Below are positions 54,816 to 64,000 of a DNA stretch of 64,000 nt, piece by piece. Where the stretch lies: positions 124,001 to 188,000 of the forward strand of contig JAACMV010000017.1 in NCBI GenBank assembly GCA_010909725.1, written 5' to 3'. The notes beneath the pieces are model-generated. The model ran no database searches and was not told where the DNA came from. It was given only the letters and a program-made list of their open reading frames with translations. The translations under genes and the position numbers were made by a program. Position 1 is the stretch's first letter; the number at the start of each line of letters is the position of its first letter. This DNA comes from Picochlorum sp. 'celeri' (taxonomy: Eukaryota; Chlorophyta; Trebouxiophyceae).

Positions 54816-56443
54816 CTAGGAAGAAGGAATCTGGAATCCTGAAATTTCCTTGATGGCCCTTTTATTCTTATCCATCCAGCAATTGATTGCGTCAATGTCA
54901 GATGCAGGTACCGCTGTATCATTGGCAGGGTCCAATTTCCCAAGAACAGACACAACCTTTTCAAAACGTTGGTATGGCAGCCGTGCATCAAAATGTCTAT
55001 ACAGCATTTGCAGGAACTCGTCTCTTTTAGTTTCCGACCGGGCAAGAGCAGCACAAATGCACTCTTCTGGTGATAATGCACGGATTTTCGCCTGGGAGAA
55101 TTTGCTCAGATGCTCTTTAACTTTGGTAGATACTGTCATGTTATTCTTCGCCATCAATGTCCCAACGTCCTCGGCAGTCAACAGATGTCCCGTGTTTTTG
55201 ACCTCTTGCACTACCAAATCACACATCTCAGTGGTTGCACCTGCTTCCATTGCTTGCCTTGAGGTGAACATTGCCTCACGATGCACCCTTGTGTTGCTTG
55301 CAAATCTGCGTAAATTTTGCAGTACTGATGGATCCAAAGGATGATGAGGAGCCGCCTCATTAAGCCATCGGTGTCGGAGAATATACTGAGTATCTGGCCT
55401 TCTGTCGGGATTCTTTTGAAGCAAATGCTTTATCAAGTCCTTGGCTGGCTTCGAAATAGATGGCCATGGGGTGGCACTGAAATCTGGCTCTGAATACAAA
55501 ATCTTGTCAAATGTGCTCCCACCATCCCGCTCATCAAAAGGAGGGTACCCAGCAAGCATGACATATAAACATACTCCGAGACTCCATACATCCGCTTTAG
55601 GACCATAGTTTCTGTTTAATACCTCTGGTGCCACGTAATATTCAGACCCGACAACTGATTTGAAGTTTTTCCCAGTTGTGAAAAACTGGGAGAGTCCAAA
55701 ATCTGCCGCTTTTACTTTTGCATTCTTCTCCTTTGAAGAGAATAAAAAGTTTTCAGGCTTAATGTCGCGATGTGCGATGCCCAGTGTATGGCAATGATGA
55801 ACCAGTTCAACCATTTGTCTAAACACCCTGGATATGTAATGCTCAGTCACACTCCCCATATCAATGAATCTATCAAAAATCTGCCCTCCGTCGCACAACT
55901 CAAGGATCAAATATACTGCCTCATCGTCCTCATAGACTTTGCATAGAGCAGCCACGGACGGGTGAGAACTCAGTAACTGCATTCAAATGGACCTAGGAGA
56001 TGAGCTTTCGTTCTACACAAATTGCATGCCAGAAAGATATACACAGCGCATACCATGAGAATTTGAACCTCCCGTCGGATGTCTTCAACATCCGCCTTTC
56101 GCTTCATTTGACCCTTCTCAATCTTTTTGCACGCGAATACTTCTCCAGTAGCCCTATTTCTACAACGTGTCACAACACCAAAGGCTCCCTCACCAAGCAA
56201 CTCTCCAATCTCATAATCGTTATGCACATCTCTCATCCCAAATCCCAAAATATTATTCAACTTGAGCTCTTTCTTCTTTTCTGGTGGGTCATCTGCTGCA
56301 AGGAAGCCGTTCTCGGCTGTGCTCACCAGAGGTTCGTGAAGACCTTGGTTCTCGACAACCCTTTCATAGTTTGAGTCGTCGAATGCGTCTTCAAGCGCTC
56401 CACAACAACAAATGAACCTCATCACTGGATTTTGGACACCCAT
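54816..56443 (-). CDS. CDPK-related Ser/Thr protein kinase (CRK-like, EF hands degenerate)
   Basis: Two exons (56443-56054 and 55976-54816) flank a 77-nt intron (GTATGC...ATGCAG, phase 0). They join REVQILM to LLSSHPSVAALCKVYED and give 516 residues. Kinase motifs are complete: GEGAFGVV (Gly loop), the Lys in FACKKIE, HRDIKPENF, AADFGLS, and VAPEVL. The subfamily features (a GSEYYVAPEVL activation segment, an HRWLNEAAPHHPLD end and a following Arg-rich junction region) are those of CDPK/CRK. The C-terminal region has helical EF-lobe character (CDLVVQEVKNTGHLLTAEDV) but no complete DxDxDG calcium loop. The N terminus is MG followed by CCC (RFICCCGAL), suggesting myristoylation and palmitoylation. 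The membrane-bound, calcium-independent or calmodulin-regulated role is inference. Confidence 0.88.
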
Positions 56444-56806
56444 CAGATCGAATGCTGTACCTGAGGGTGTCGTTAGCGTTTTCCGTGGTTACAATCGTCG
56501 GACTCACCCACATTCAAGTACGGTTTGCCACCGATACTGCCAGATTTCCGTACAGTAATTTTCAAAAATCTAAAAACTATCAATTTAATGGCATATTTGA
56601 TAACAATTCAACTCTGGAGACTCAATCGGCCATGTGCATGGCTACAATCCTGCGCAAGCTTCGTACAAGTGCAATGCATACGTACAGTATTCATCATCAA
56701 CAGCCGTGGCTCCTCGTGAGATGACATTATTTCTATGAAAGAGTGCATCTTAATCTCGTTACACTGTCAATACAAAGCATGAGATGATGTATTCTTTCAC
56801 TGAAGG
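56444..56806. other. Tandem intergenic region between serine acetyltransferase and the kinase
   Basis: This 363-bp stretch carries the SAT 3' end (TGTAA at 56759-56763, minus strand) and the kinase promoter. No convincing coding frame was seen, and no notable repeats. Confidence 0.4.
56759..56763 (-). terminator. TGTAA poly(A) signal of serine acetyltransferase
   Basis: On the minus strand TGTAA lies 43 nt beyond the SAT stop codon. Confidence 0.5.
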
Positions 56807-58438
56807 CTAGATAACATAATCCATACCCCCATCTTCTGGGTCATGAGATTTGGAGAGTGATACACTCTCATCTTCTAAAGACTTTGTCCGCCCACTACTG
56901 GATGCCTTACTACTGTCTTTGGTTGCTTCCTTTATCAATGTAGGGGCAACATGCTGTTCATGCGCTGCATCACCTCCATTACTCTCTACATGCATTGCTT
57001 GATGCTGTATGGAGGATTCTTTCTTTCCAGACTTGACAACCTTTTGCAAGAATGGATCGAAAATATCTCCATTACTCGTGCCTATCTTTGCAGCAGAGGA
57101 CTCTTGTGAAATGCTCCATTGCTCCATATTCAGGGCAGGATTGCCCTGCACTTTTCCAACCACTTTTGCAGGAGACCCAGCTACCATGGCTTTGGGAGGA
57201 ACAGGTTTCAAAACAAGTGATCCTGCAGCTACCTGGGAACCTTTACCTATATCTATATTGCCTAAAATCGTGGCTGAGGCCCCGATGAGAACATTATCCG
57301 ATACTTTGGGATGACGATCCCCATGTTGCTTTCCAGTCCCACCAAGAGTCACATTCTGCAGAATCGACACATTGTTACCAATGACAGCCGTCTCACCAAT
57401 GACAACACCAGTTCCGTGATCAAGTAAGACTCCCTTTCCTATCTGTGCTGCTGGATGGATGTCCACGGCAAAAACCTCAGATGAGCGACTCTGCAATGCT
57501 TCAGCCATGACCCTCCTTCCTTGCTTCCAAAGAGCATGTGCAATCCGCTGAACTTGAATCGCATGGAACCCTTTAAAATATAGTAACGCTTGGGAATAGC
57601 TCCGACATGCTGGATCCTACACACATGATACAATACAGTCAGTTGGCATCACCTCCCAATGCTGATGGCAACAACAAACATGTGACTGAAAAAACCAAGA
57701 CGCACCCTCTCCCTCATGGCACACAGGTCAGCTTCAGATGCTACTCGAATCTTCTCATCCCGCATGAGCACGACATAAAACAATTCAAACAACTCGGTCG
57801 GCAAGAGAGTCGTATTCGATAGCCTATTTGCCAAAATGAAAGCCAAAGACCTCTCAAAAGAATCATGAGATAGTATACTTGCATACAGAAAACTGCTCAA
57901 CAATGGCTCATCTTCTGCATCTCTTTCAGCCTCTTTACGAATACTCTTCCACAATGTGTTGCTTTTCACGAAATTTTCTTGACCCTGAATCGTCGTGTGA
58001 CGTTTCTTGGCATCCTCCCAGAGCTCACAGAAATTCGAAGACTCTACGCTCTCCTGCATATATTGAGGAAACGCAGCTTCCTTCCAAATTCTACTATCCA
58101 TAGACTCTTCATTTGATTGCGAAGAAGACCCATTCTCGTGCCGAGATTTCTTGCCATGTTTCGTTCCTGCAAATACAACACAGTTGTGTCAGTTCCGTTG
58201 CCATATAGTCCACCTGTTCCATGACATTTGACCTACCATTGTTATGATGATCTCTATTGCGTGAAGAATGCACCACAGTTCTATGTGAGCGTTGTTGGGT
58301 ACCTGTCCAATGCAGAACACTCGTATCAACAAGCGCCAACACAGCCATGTGTGGCTTACTGAATACAACCATCTTGTTGTTGAGATTTATATCAATTTTT
58401 CTGCAAGAGAATTGATCATCATCTATTCGATGGCCCAT
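56807..58438 (-). CDS. SAT: Serine O-acetyltransferase (cysteine synthase complex)
   Basis: It makes O-acetylserine from serine and acetyl-CoA, the committed step of cysteine synthesis. Exons 58438-58237, 58166-57706 and 57616-56807 give 490 residues; introns are 70 and 89 nt. The CysE N-terminal helical domain starts at IWKEAAFPQYM and runs through LSNTTLLPTELFELF to RDPACRSYSQALLYFKGFHA. The left-handed beta-helix then shows DIHPAAQIGKGVLLDHGTG, VIGETAVIGNNVSILQNVTL and GKQHGDRHPKV, with the catalytic His of LDHGTG and of GDRHP. After the hexapeptide core there is a polar, Ser/Glu/Lys-rich stretch of roughly 90 residues before the final DYVI, the tail that binds the O-acetylserine(thiol)lyase active site in plants. 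The first 70 residues are a possible plastid leader. Confidence 0.93.
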
Positions 58439-58602
58439 CAATGACGACCCCACACTGTGACAGGGAGATCTCTAGTACATTGAACTAAACTTGTGGGAGA
58501 TTGTCCCCACATATTAGTGACCCACACACGTGTGCATATGAGGCATTATATCACTGAATTAGTACTTTATGGATTGCAACGTGTATCCCATGCGCCTTCA
58601 GT

Positions 58603-59497
58603 ATGGATAATGGTGTCAGAAGGACAGTTTCACAAGGACCTGGGTATGTGAACCCAAACCTTCGTTATAGCATCCAAGCACGTCAAAAGGTATTGTGATA
58701 TATCGTAAATAGTTTTCATGCTTAAATGAATCAGGAATACGGGAACCAGTTTCTCATCGAAACGAGGACAAGTCGTGTCGAGTTTTTTTGTTGTTGTTGG
58801 GATGGTTCATCTTTGATACGCCGTATTTCTATTGCAGAAAGCCCGACAAACAACATATGAGTTGAAAAGGAAAGAATGGGATGATTGGGAAGCTCAAGCA
58901 GAGCGTGAGGAGGAAGCCTATCGTGCTACAAGGCAGTTGAGCAGGCTTCAGGCTGCGCCTCCTGGGACTCAACCAGATGGCAACCGTGCACGCCGCGTGG
59001 TGAGAAGCGACTATACAGGTAATGGTACACCTGATCGTATCAATAGAAATGTTGGACGGAGAGGTCAGGTAGGGTTTCCATCCCGAGTGAGTGGAAGAGA
59101 TGCTCCTCCTCCACAACCTGGCACTCGGCCAACCAGACAAGAGGAAAGAGAAACGCCTTCTTCGTCGCCGATGGAGGATACCAAGAAGAAATTTGTTCAG
59201 CAAAGGCTTATGCAGAAGGTTATGGGATTTTCCAGAGTTGTGGAAGATATTCAAACATCTCAGAGGAGTAGGATGGCTGGGGATGGGATTGAGAGCAGCA
59301 GGCAGAAGAAGAATGCGAGCACTGTCACCAGAAATGTGAGGAGGGCTCCTCGCCAAACGATGAGTGAGATTGGTAGTAGTCCTAGTATGAATCTGGATCG
59401 ACGAAAGAACAAGAAAAGAGGCGAGGCTCCTCCCCTTGCAGAAACGGTGGGATCTGATGCCTGGGCAGAGTCGTCCAGCGATTTGTTGGATTGGTAA
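58603..59497 (+). CDS. Unrecognised charged, largely disordered protein
   Basis: Two exons: 58603-58689 encodes MDNGVRRTVSQGPGYVNPNL and continues to ARQK; a 148-nt intron (GTATTG...TTGCAG, phase 0) follows; exon 2 (58838-59497) starts KARQTTYELKRKEWDDWEAQ. Total 248 residues. A short charged helix (about residues 30-70, rich in Glu, Lys, Arg, Trp) precedes a Pro/Gly/Arg/Ser-rich region and a second helix (KKKFVQQRLMQKVMGFSRVV). The C terminus is Ser/Asp-rich and ends SDLLDW. No known domain was recognised. The intron is longer than its neighbours but the splice is phase-compatible. The gene is divergent from SAT (164 bp between starts) and 85 bp upstream of the kelch gene on the same strand. 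Confidence 0.6.
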
Positions 59498-59582
59498 AAT
59501 GCTCTGCTGTGCATTCCATGCCTGCTAAAAAAAATAAAATATTTATATGTATACGTATATCATGGTAATTTAGTCTGTTGAT

Positions 59583-61554
59583 ATGGCATCCACGGTGCAA
59601 ACCGGGGAAGAACTGTTGGACAATGTTGCGAGTTGTTTACAGCGCCGAGGGAGTGCTAGCTGTGCCGTTGGGGACGACTATATATTGATTTTTGGAGGAG
59701 AAAATGGTGAGAAATGTTTCAGGGATTGTTGGAAGTTTCATGTGTCAGAAAAGCGATTTGAATTTGTTGGGGAAGCACCAGAGACATGTTCACCAAGGTC
59801 TTTTCATACCGCTACTCTTATCGGAGGGGTTGTCTGGTTGATTGGTGGGGGGAACATGTTTGCAAAGAAGAGACAAGTTGTGGACGATGTTTGGTATTTT
59901 GATATCACGGCGCAAAGCTGGCATCATGTTGCCGTTGAGTGCGTTGATTGTTGTTTTCGAGTCTGGATGTAGCATGCTGGCTGATACTCAATTGTGTGAC
60001 CGCTGTAGGGGTGAGGCGGAAGCTTTGTCGCGAACTGGACATGGTGCATGTATAAAACCGAATGAGAGCAACGTCATTGTGATCTTTGGGGGCTATAGTG
60101 TCTTGCCTGGCCGGCAGAGAGGTGGTACCTGGAGAAATGATATTGTTGAATTTGATGTCTATACAAAGACGTGCAGGATCGTCGATGCAAGGAATCCTCC
60201 ATCTCCAAGGGCACATATGTCATTTCATCGGGTTGGCAACTATTGTATATCTCTGTTTGGTCGATCAGGGGCTAAGACGTTGATATCTAAACACAAATGT
60301 CTGGCTGTCTACGATCCATCCACCATGACATGGTTAAATGAGACATCTGGGAAAGGAGAAGTGCCATCTGCACGGTATAGTCATGTATCGTCGGTGTGGA
60401 GATCTAATGTGATTGTTTTCGGGGGTGTCTTGGACAAGGCTGATTCTTCTGGAGGGGGTACAGTGTCAGTGTTGCATTTCGATCAGAAGAAGAATGCCTT
60501 TATTTGGCTCAAGGGCGGGTCAAAAAAACCGGGATTAATTCAGCATAGAGTAGGGCATGTTCAAAGCATTATTGATGATACATTGTACATTATGGGTGGT
60601 TTTTACCAGCACTCGTATCATGTTGATGTGAACATTCTGAAATTCTTCATTGGAGAGACATCTTTCAACTGTGTGATGTGTGATTCGGGCATTTCAATTT
60701 CAGAATCTGCGATTTCCGAAACTGAGGACCCTATATCATGCAGTAGAAGTATGACAAAGCGGCAGAGACGCACATTAGATGCGTTACATGGGGAGCTCAA
60801 TGGCCTTTCCTCCCTGAGACCAGACAAGGCACCAAAAGGATCTGTTGCATACTTGGAGAAGGAGTTGGCAATTTCAGATCTCAAATGGAAAGAGGCGAAA
60901 GAAGAGTCGCTAAATTGGAAAAAGTTGGCAGAGGAAGAGCGCGAGAAATCAGATAGATTTGCAGAGAAACTTGTTCAGGCTGAACACAAATATTTCACAC
61001 TGTCAAAATCTCTCTCCATGCTTGCGGAATTTTTCCGATTAGGAGATCTAGATTCATGCTATGATAGTATCGGAGGATATATAACTCAACAAATTGCCGA
61101 ATATGAGCGCATACAAAAGGAGAGCAGGGGAAAGTTGGCAGTCTTGCATGAGCAAGTGCACAAGTATCAACAGAACCAAGAGCAACTAGAAAGCACTCTC
61201 GCGCAGTGTAGGAAAGATTCTGAGAATCTGGAGAGTACCTACAAAAATTTACTGGAGAAATCTGCAAATGACATGAAATTGCTGATGTCTCGATATAACC
61301 AAGATACATCAAAGAGCAAAGCAGAATTGAATAATCTCCGCAATCAAGTTGACGTTCTCAATACTGACTTGGACATGAGAGCATCGTATTGTGCAGATTT
61401 GGAGAAAAGCTGTACAGAATTGAGGACCAAATGCACTGATTTAGAATCTGCATTACGCGATATAAAAGAACAAATGTGTGCGAAAGAGGAAGAGAACGAA
61501 AAGTTGCAGAAAAAATTGTCCGTCATCAAACAGGCAATTGGGGAGAATGTTTGA
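59583..61554 (+). CDS. Kelch-repeat beta-propeller with C-terminal coiled coil
   Basis: Exons 59583-59938 and 60009-61554 flank a 70-nt intron (GTGCGT...GCTGTAG) that joins SWHHVAVE to GEAEALSRTG; 633 residues. Six kelch blades are visible: YILIFGGENGEKCFRDCW, VVWLIGGGNMFAKKRQVVDD, NVIVIFGGYSVLPGRQRGG, NYCISLFGRSGAKTL, NVIVFGGVLDKADSSGGG, and TLYIMGGFYQHSYHVDV. From about residue 350 a long, Glu/Lys/Leu-rich heptad pattern runs to the end (for example LEKELAISDLKWKEAKEESL and YCADLEKSCTELRTKCTDLE). A propeller plus long coiled coil suggests a scaffold or motor/vesicle-associated adaptor; the specific role is unknown. The stop is 36 bp from the stop of the convergent TTL-like gene. Confidence 0.85.
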
Positions 61555-61579
61555 TTGCAGTCGATTTCGTGAATATGTA

Positions 61580-61584
61580 TTACA
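61580..61584 (-). terminator. TGTAA poly(A) signal of the TTL-like gene
   Basis: On the minus strand TGTAA lies 6 nt beyond the TTL-like stop and 25 bp from the stop of the convergent kelch gene, so the two mature 3' ends very probably overlap. Confidence 0.45.
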
Positions 61585-61590
61585 GTATTG

Positions 61591-63468
61591 CTACAACTCA
61601 GATTTGATATTTTTTCTTTTAAGGTCTACATCAATGCTGCACATTTTTTCCAACAGCCTCTTAGCGCTCATGCTACTGCGCAGGTTCTCCTTTTCTCTCA
61701 GGAGAGCATACAAGATTTCATCAATGTGGCTAGGCTCAAATGGCTGCTCCTCCACCGCATCTTTCGGGCGAAATGTGGTATGTGAACTGCACGGCACCGT
61801 AGGTAATCGTCTAATTCCATCTTGGATCCACGATATAGCACGAAGGACCAAGTCGCGTGCAGCGGTCACCTTTTGTGTCTTGAGGGAATATCCAGTTTCC
61901 AGACATGTCTCTGCATTTGCAGCACCGAGGCAATGCAGTGACTCATAAATTTCCTCAGTCAAAGGCGAAAATCCCTTTTCAATTGCATTTCTTCTCTCTA
62001 AAAGCATATCAAGTGTTTTAGCTAAAACATCCACGCCAATGTGGCACTCTGGATTTCTAGACCCTGCAACTGCGGATTCTGCCTCCTGTCGATGAGCCTT
62101 CATAGCGGCATGCCTTTTCGACAAGATATACAACAGACCGTCTATAAAATACTCCTTCTGCCTATCGAATATACTCTCACCGCACACAACTTTAGAACGT
62201 GGAACCTTCTCTCCACGATCCACCTTGTATTTTGGCACACAACCCACCACTTTTCTTGCCATGGATGGCAGATAATTTACCTCAATTAACCAAGGCTTCA
62301 TATCCGAGTCTAGCACAAAATCAACGCCCAAGAACTCAAAATTACCTTCTTGGTAGTACGGTAATCGTCTAACTTCCTTCCGAATCCCAGGAATAGCTGC
62401 AGCCAAAGTCCTCGCTGTGCTCTGTTTTACCGTGGACCAAATCCTATCAAATGCATCATCACCACCCGTCTTTTCCAATAAATACTGCTTCAATTCCGTC
62501 ATCGACCAAGGATCCTTTGCCTTGGTCCGATTCTGTAGAAACAGGTTGACGATTAAATCATTCGCTTGCTCCAACGTGTCTCTATCATGCTCTGGGAAGA
62601 ATTCCTTGTCTCCGAATGGGATGATGCTCCCATCAAACACATACCCACGAATGGAATCAAGCCCACCGGAAATAACTGTCCATATCCTGAACGTAAAAGG
62701 AATATTTTCGATCAACATCTGATTTCCGATAAACTTCTGCGCAAGAATATACCCATACGGACTAGACGTCTTTGTTTTCTTCCGCTTGATCTCTACATAT
62801 TTTGTCATCAGTTTCCCCATGATATCTTTAAGTTTCACTGGCGTCACACCCTGCCCTCTGTGTTTATTTTCTTTCAATACCCACACGGATTCTTCATCCT
62901 CCGCACGAGCATGTTTGACATACTCTTGCAATTTCTTCATCCCATCAGGCAGCGCAAAAGACAGAGGCATCACCCCAACCATCCCTCCATACCCAGACCA
63001 GAGTGTCCTCACAATACCACTCTTCTGCGAAATCACACTCAGCCCAGGTGTCACAGAAATCACCTGTGTATCCTTCAAAGGCATCGTCTTGAATATCTTC
63101 TTCCCTTGCGCTCTATTTGTGAGCAAATAATCCCAAGAGGTGCATCCACCTTTGCATGCCTTGCCCTTATCAGATGCATTTGAGGAAACTCCTGCAAGTG
63201 CATAGGACGCACTATGCTGCTCTATTATATCCTTCATGATATCTGTTTCTCCTTTACGGAACACATACTGCATGGAGCATGGAGACACTCGTGTGATGGT
63301 TTTGCCCTGGATCAATACACTCTAGAAAAACCAACCAATTCACACATCAGGCCAACGTACATCTTCCAACCACAGCCGAAACCGGCCCTCTGAGACCTCA
63401 GCAGGCTGTGCTCTTGTGCAAAGGCACCATTGAAGAGCAAGCGTGATCAAAATCCCAATCCCAAACAT
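61591..63468 (-). CDS. Tubulin-tyrosine-ligase-like ATP-grasp protein with predicted signal peptide
   Basis: The TTL family ligates amino acids (Tyr, Glu, Gly) to carboxyl groups, usually of tubulin. Exons 63468-63361 and 63321-61591 are joined across a 39-nt intron (GTACGT...TTCTAG, phase 0), giving 612 residues. Exon 1 encodes MFGIGILITLALQWCLCTRA, which reads as a secretory signal peptide. ATP-grasp landmarks are VWVLKENKHRGQGV (nucleotide-binding Lys and loop), GYILAQKFIGNQMLI, FTFRIWTVI, and FLGVDFVLDSDMKPWLIEVN with the metal-binding acidic and Asn residues. The C-terminal 170 residues are helical and unassigned. A signal peptide is unexpected for a tubulin-modifying enzyme. If exon 1 is wrong, the protein may start near the Met in CSMQYVFRKG (63270). 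Confidence 0.78.
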
Positions 63469-63879
63469 CAGTCCACAGCAGTACTGGGTCCCCCTAGACA
63501 CAGTACTCTCGTCTCAACCACGATTGATTCGGATGGGCAGCCACCTACTCGCCATACTAGTATATTTTTATATGAGTGCAATGAATATAATCCATGCAAG
63601 GGAGAATCCCGCCATAGAGGTCATGAACCAGTGCCTTTGTAGTAATAGAGAAGCAGTCCACTGTGGATGGGCTGCCCCGACCGAAGGCGAGCCTTCGGGA
63701 CAGACGGCATGTCGAAGCCACGGATGTGGATGACGCCTGGCGTGTGCCAGGCACGTGCGCTCCACAGTCCAGCAGACGACCATGTCCATTCACCAAATCC
63801 TCGCCTACATCTATTGATCTAGCATATAAAAATATAGTAGTAGTCATTTATCGGTATTTATATCGTAGATAGACGCATC
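63469..63879. promoter_or_regulatory. Divergent promoter region with mirrored TATA elements
   Basis: The 411-bp interval separates two divergent genes whose products both begin with signal peptides. An 18-bp element CATATAAAAATATACTAG is read toward the TTL-like gene at 63574-63557, and CATATAAAAATATAGTAG is read toward the right-hand gene at 63823-63840; they match at 17 of 18 bases. They lie 106 and 57 bp before the respective ATGs. The region between the two elements holds the stem set described separately. Confidence 0.5.
63660..63768. other. Cloverleaf-like set of perfect inverted repeats (structured element or ncRNA candidate)
   Basis: ACTGTGGA at 63660-63667 pairs with TCCACAGT at 63761-63768. 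Within this 109-bp span are two further perfect stems: CCGAAGG/CCTTCGG (63681-63687 with 63692-63698, four-base loop) and GCCTGGC/GCCAGGC (63735-63741 with 63746-63752, four-base loop). The span is also visibly more GC-rich than the flanks. I do not recognise a known RNA family; tRNA, U snRNA and SRP signatures were considered and not seen. Confidence 0.45.
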
Positions 63880-64000
63880 ATGGCATCGAATTGGAGGGAG
63901 ACCACCGTGGTGGTGTGTTGCCTTGTTCTCGCTCAGGTGTACCTCTTTTCTCCACCTGTGGTTGAGGGGCAGTATGCGGCCCAGATCGGTTGCCTGAATG
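63880..64000 (+). CDS. N-terminal fragment of a secreted protein (partial, continues past window)
   Basis: The ATG at 63880 opens a frame that runs to the window edge: MASNWRETTVVVCCLVLAQV, then YLFSPPVVEGQYAAQIGCLN. A hydrophobic core after a short Arg-containing start and a small-residue cleavage region near VEG-QYA indicate a signal peptide. The TATA-like element at 63823-63840 is suitably placed upstream. Only 40 residues are visible, so no family can be assigned. Confidence 0.55.
   Translation, partial: MASNWRETTVVVCCLVLAQVYLFSPPVVEGQYAAQIGCLN

Noticed and set aside
63443..63733. Short plus-strand open frames in the divergent promoter region near the window end
   Set aside because: They overlap exon 1 of the TTL-like gene and the stem element and show no protein-like composition.
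63660..63768. Interpretation of the nested stems as a tRNA
   Set aside because: There is no T-arm consensus (GTTCRANNC), no CCA-compatible acceptor stem and no seven-base anticodon loop.
1..64000. CRISPR arrays, bacterial operons or insertion sequences
   Set aside because: No regularly spaced repeats, no Shine-Dalgarno patterns and no transposase motifs were seen. Spliceosomal introns and organelle leaders show nuclear eukaryotic DNA.

Overview
The window is nuclear DNA from a photosynthetic eukaryote, most likely a green alga (Chlorophyta or prasinophyte grade). Four observations support this. (1) A nuclear plastid-type ribosomal protein uS17 (bS17c) has a transit-peptide-like leader; red-lineage plastids normally encode this protein themselves. 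(2) There are genes for a RETICULATA/DUF3411 plastid-envelope protein, a cpFtsY-like SRP receptor and a plant-type serine acetyltransferase ending in DYVI. (3) The pentamer TGTAA, the usual green-algal poly(A) signal, lies just after the stop of at least nine genes. (4) Introns are few and short (mostly 62-92 nt), with donors dominated by GTRCGT. The genus cannot be named from the sequence.

Left arm (1-15,340): densely packed housekeeping genes on both strands. They are the 3' end of a gene with an RRM-like fold, plastid uS17, a small membrane protein whose stop overlaps the start of a SAC1-type phosphoinositide phosphatase, a SAM-domain membrane protein, large eukaryotic FGAM synthase (PurL), a small two-exon gene whose stop overlaps the start of a DUF3411 protein, glucose-6-phosphate 1-epimerase, and VPS18 of the HOPS/CORVET complexes.

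Centre (15,606-49,117, minus strand): one giant modular type I polyketide synthase gene occupies over half the window. I reconstruct 17 exons, all with compatible phases, giving about 10,770 residues. It has nine ketosynthase modules and no acyltransferase domain anywhere (trans-AT organisation), no loading module, a terminal alpha/beta-hydrolase thioesterase with Cys in place of Ser, and a C-terminal transmembrane segment. The reading frame is broken once, by one extra base at a G4 run (18391-18394). The gene sits among housekeeping genes with no tailoring, AT or phosphopantetheinyl-transferase gene beside it, so these must act from elsewhere.

Right arm (49,490-64,000): compact genes again. 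They are mitochondrial uL2m and SBDS (44 bp apart, same strand), pyrroline-5-carboxylate reductase, cpFtsY-like GTPase, a CDPK-related kinase, serine acetyltransferase, an unrecognised charged protein, a kelch/coiled-coil protein, a tubulin-tyrosine-ligase-like ATP-grasp protein with a predicted signal peptide, and the start of a divergent secreted-protein gene. The last two share a 411-bp region holding mirrored TATA elements and a cloverleaf-like set of perfect stems.

Most promising for follow-up: the AT-less nine-module PKS (two alternating KS classes, Cys thioesterase, membrane anchor), the two ATGA stop/start overlaps that suggest dicistronic mRNAs, and the structured element between 63,660 and 63,768. 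All exon structures are read by eye from splice motifs, phase and family alignment; none is confirmed by transcripts.
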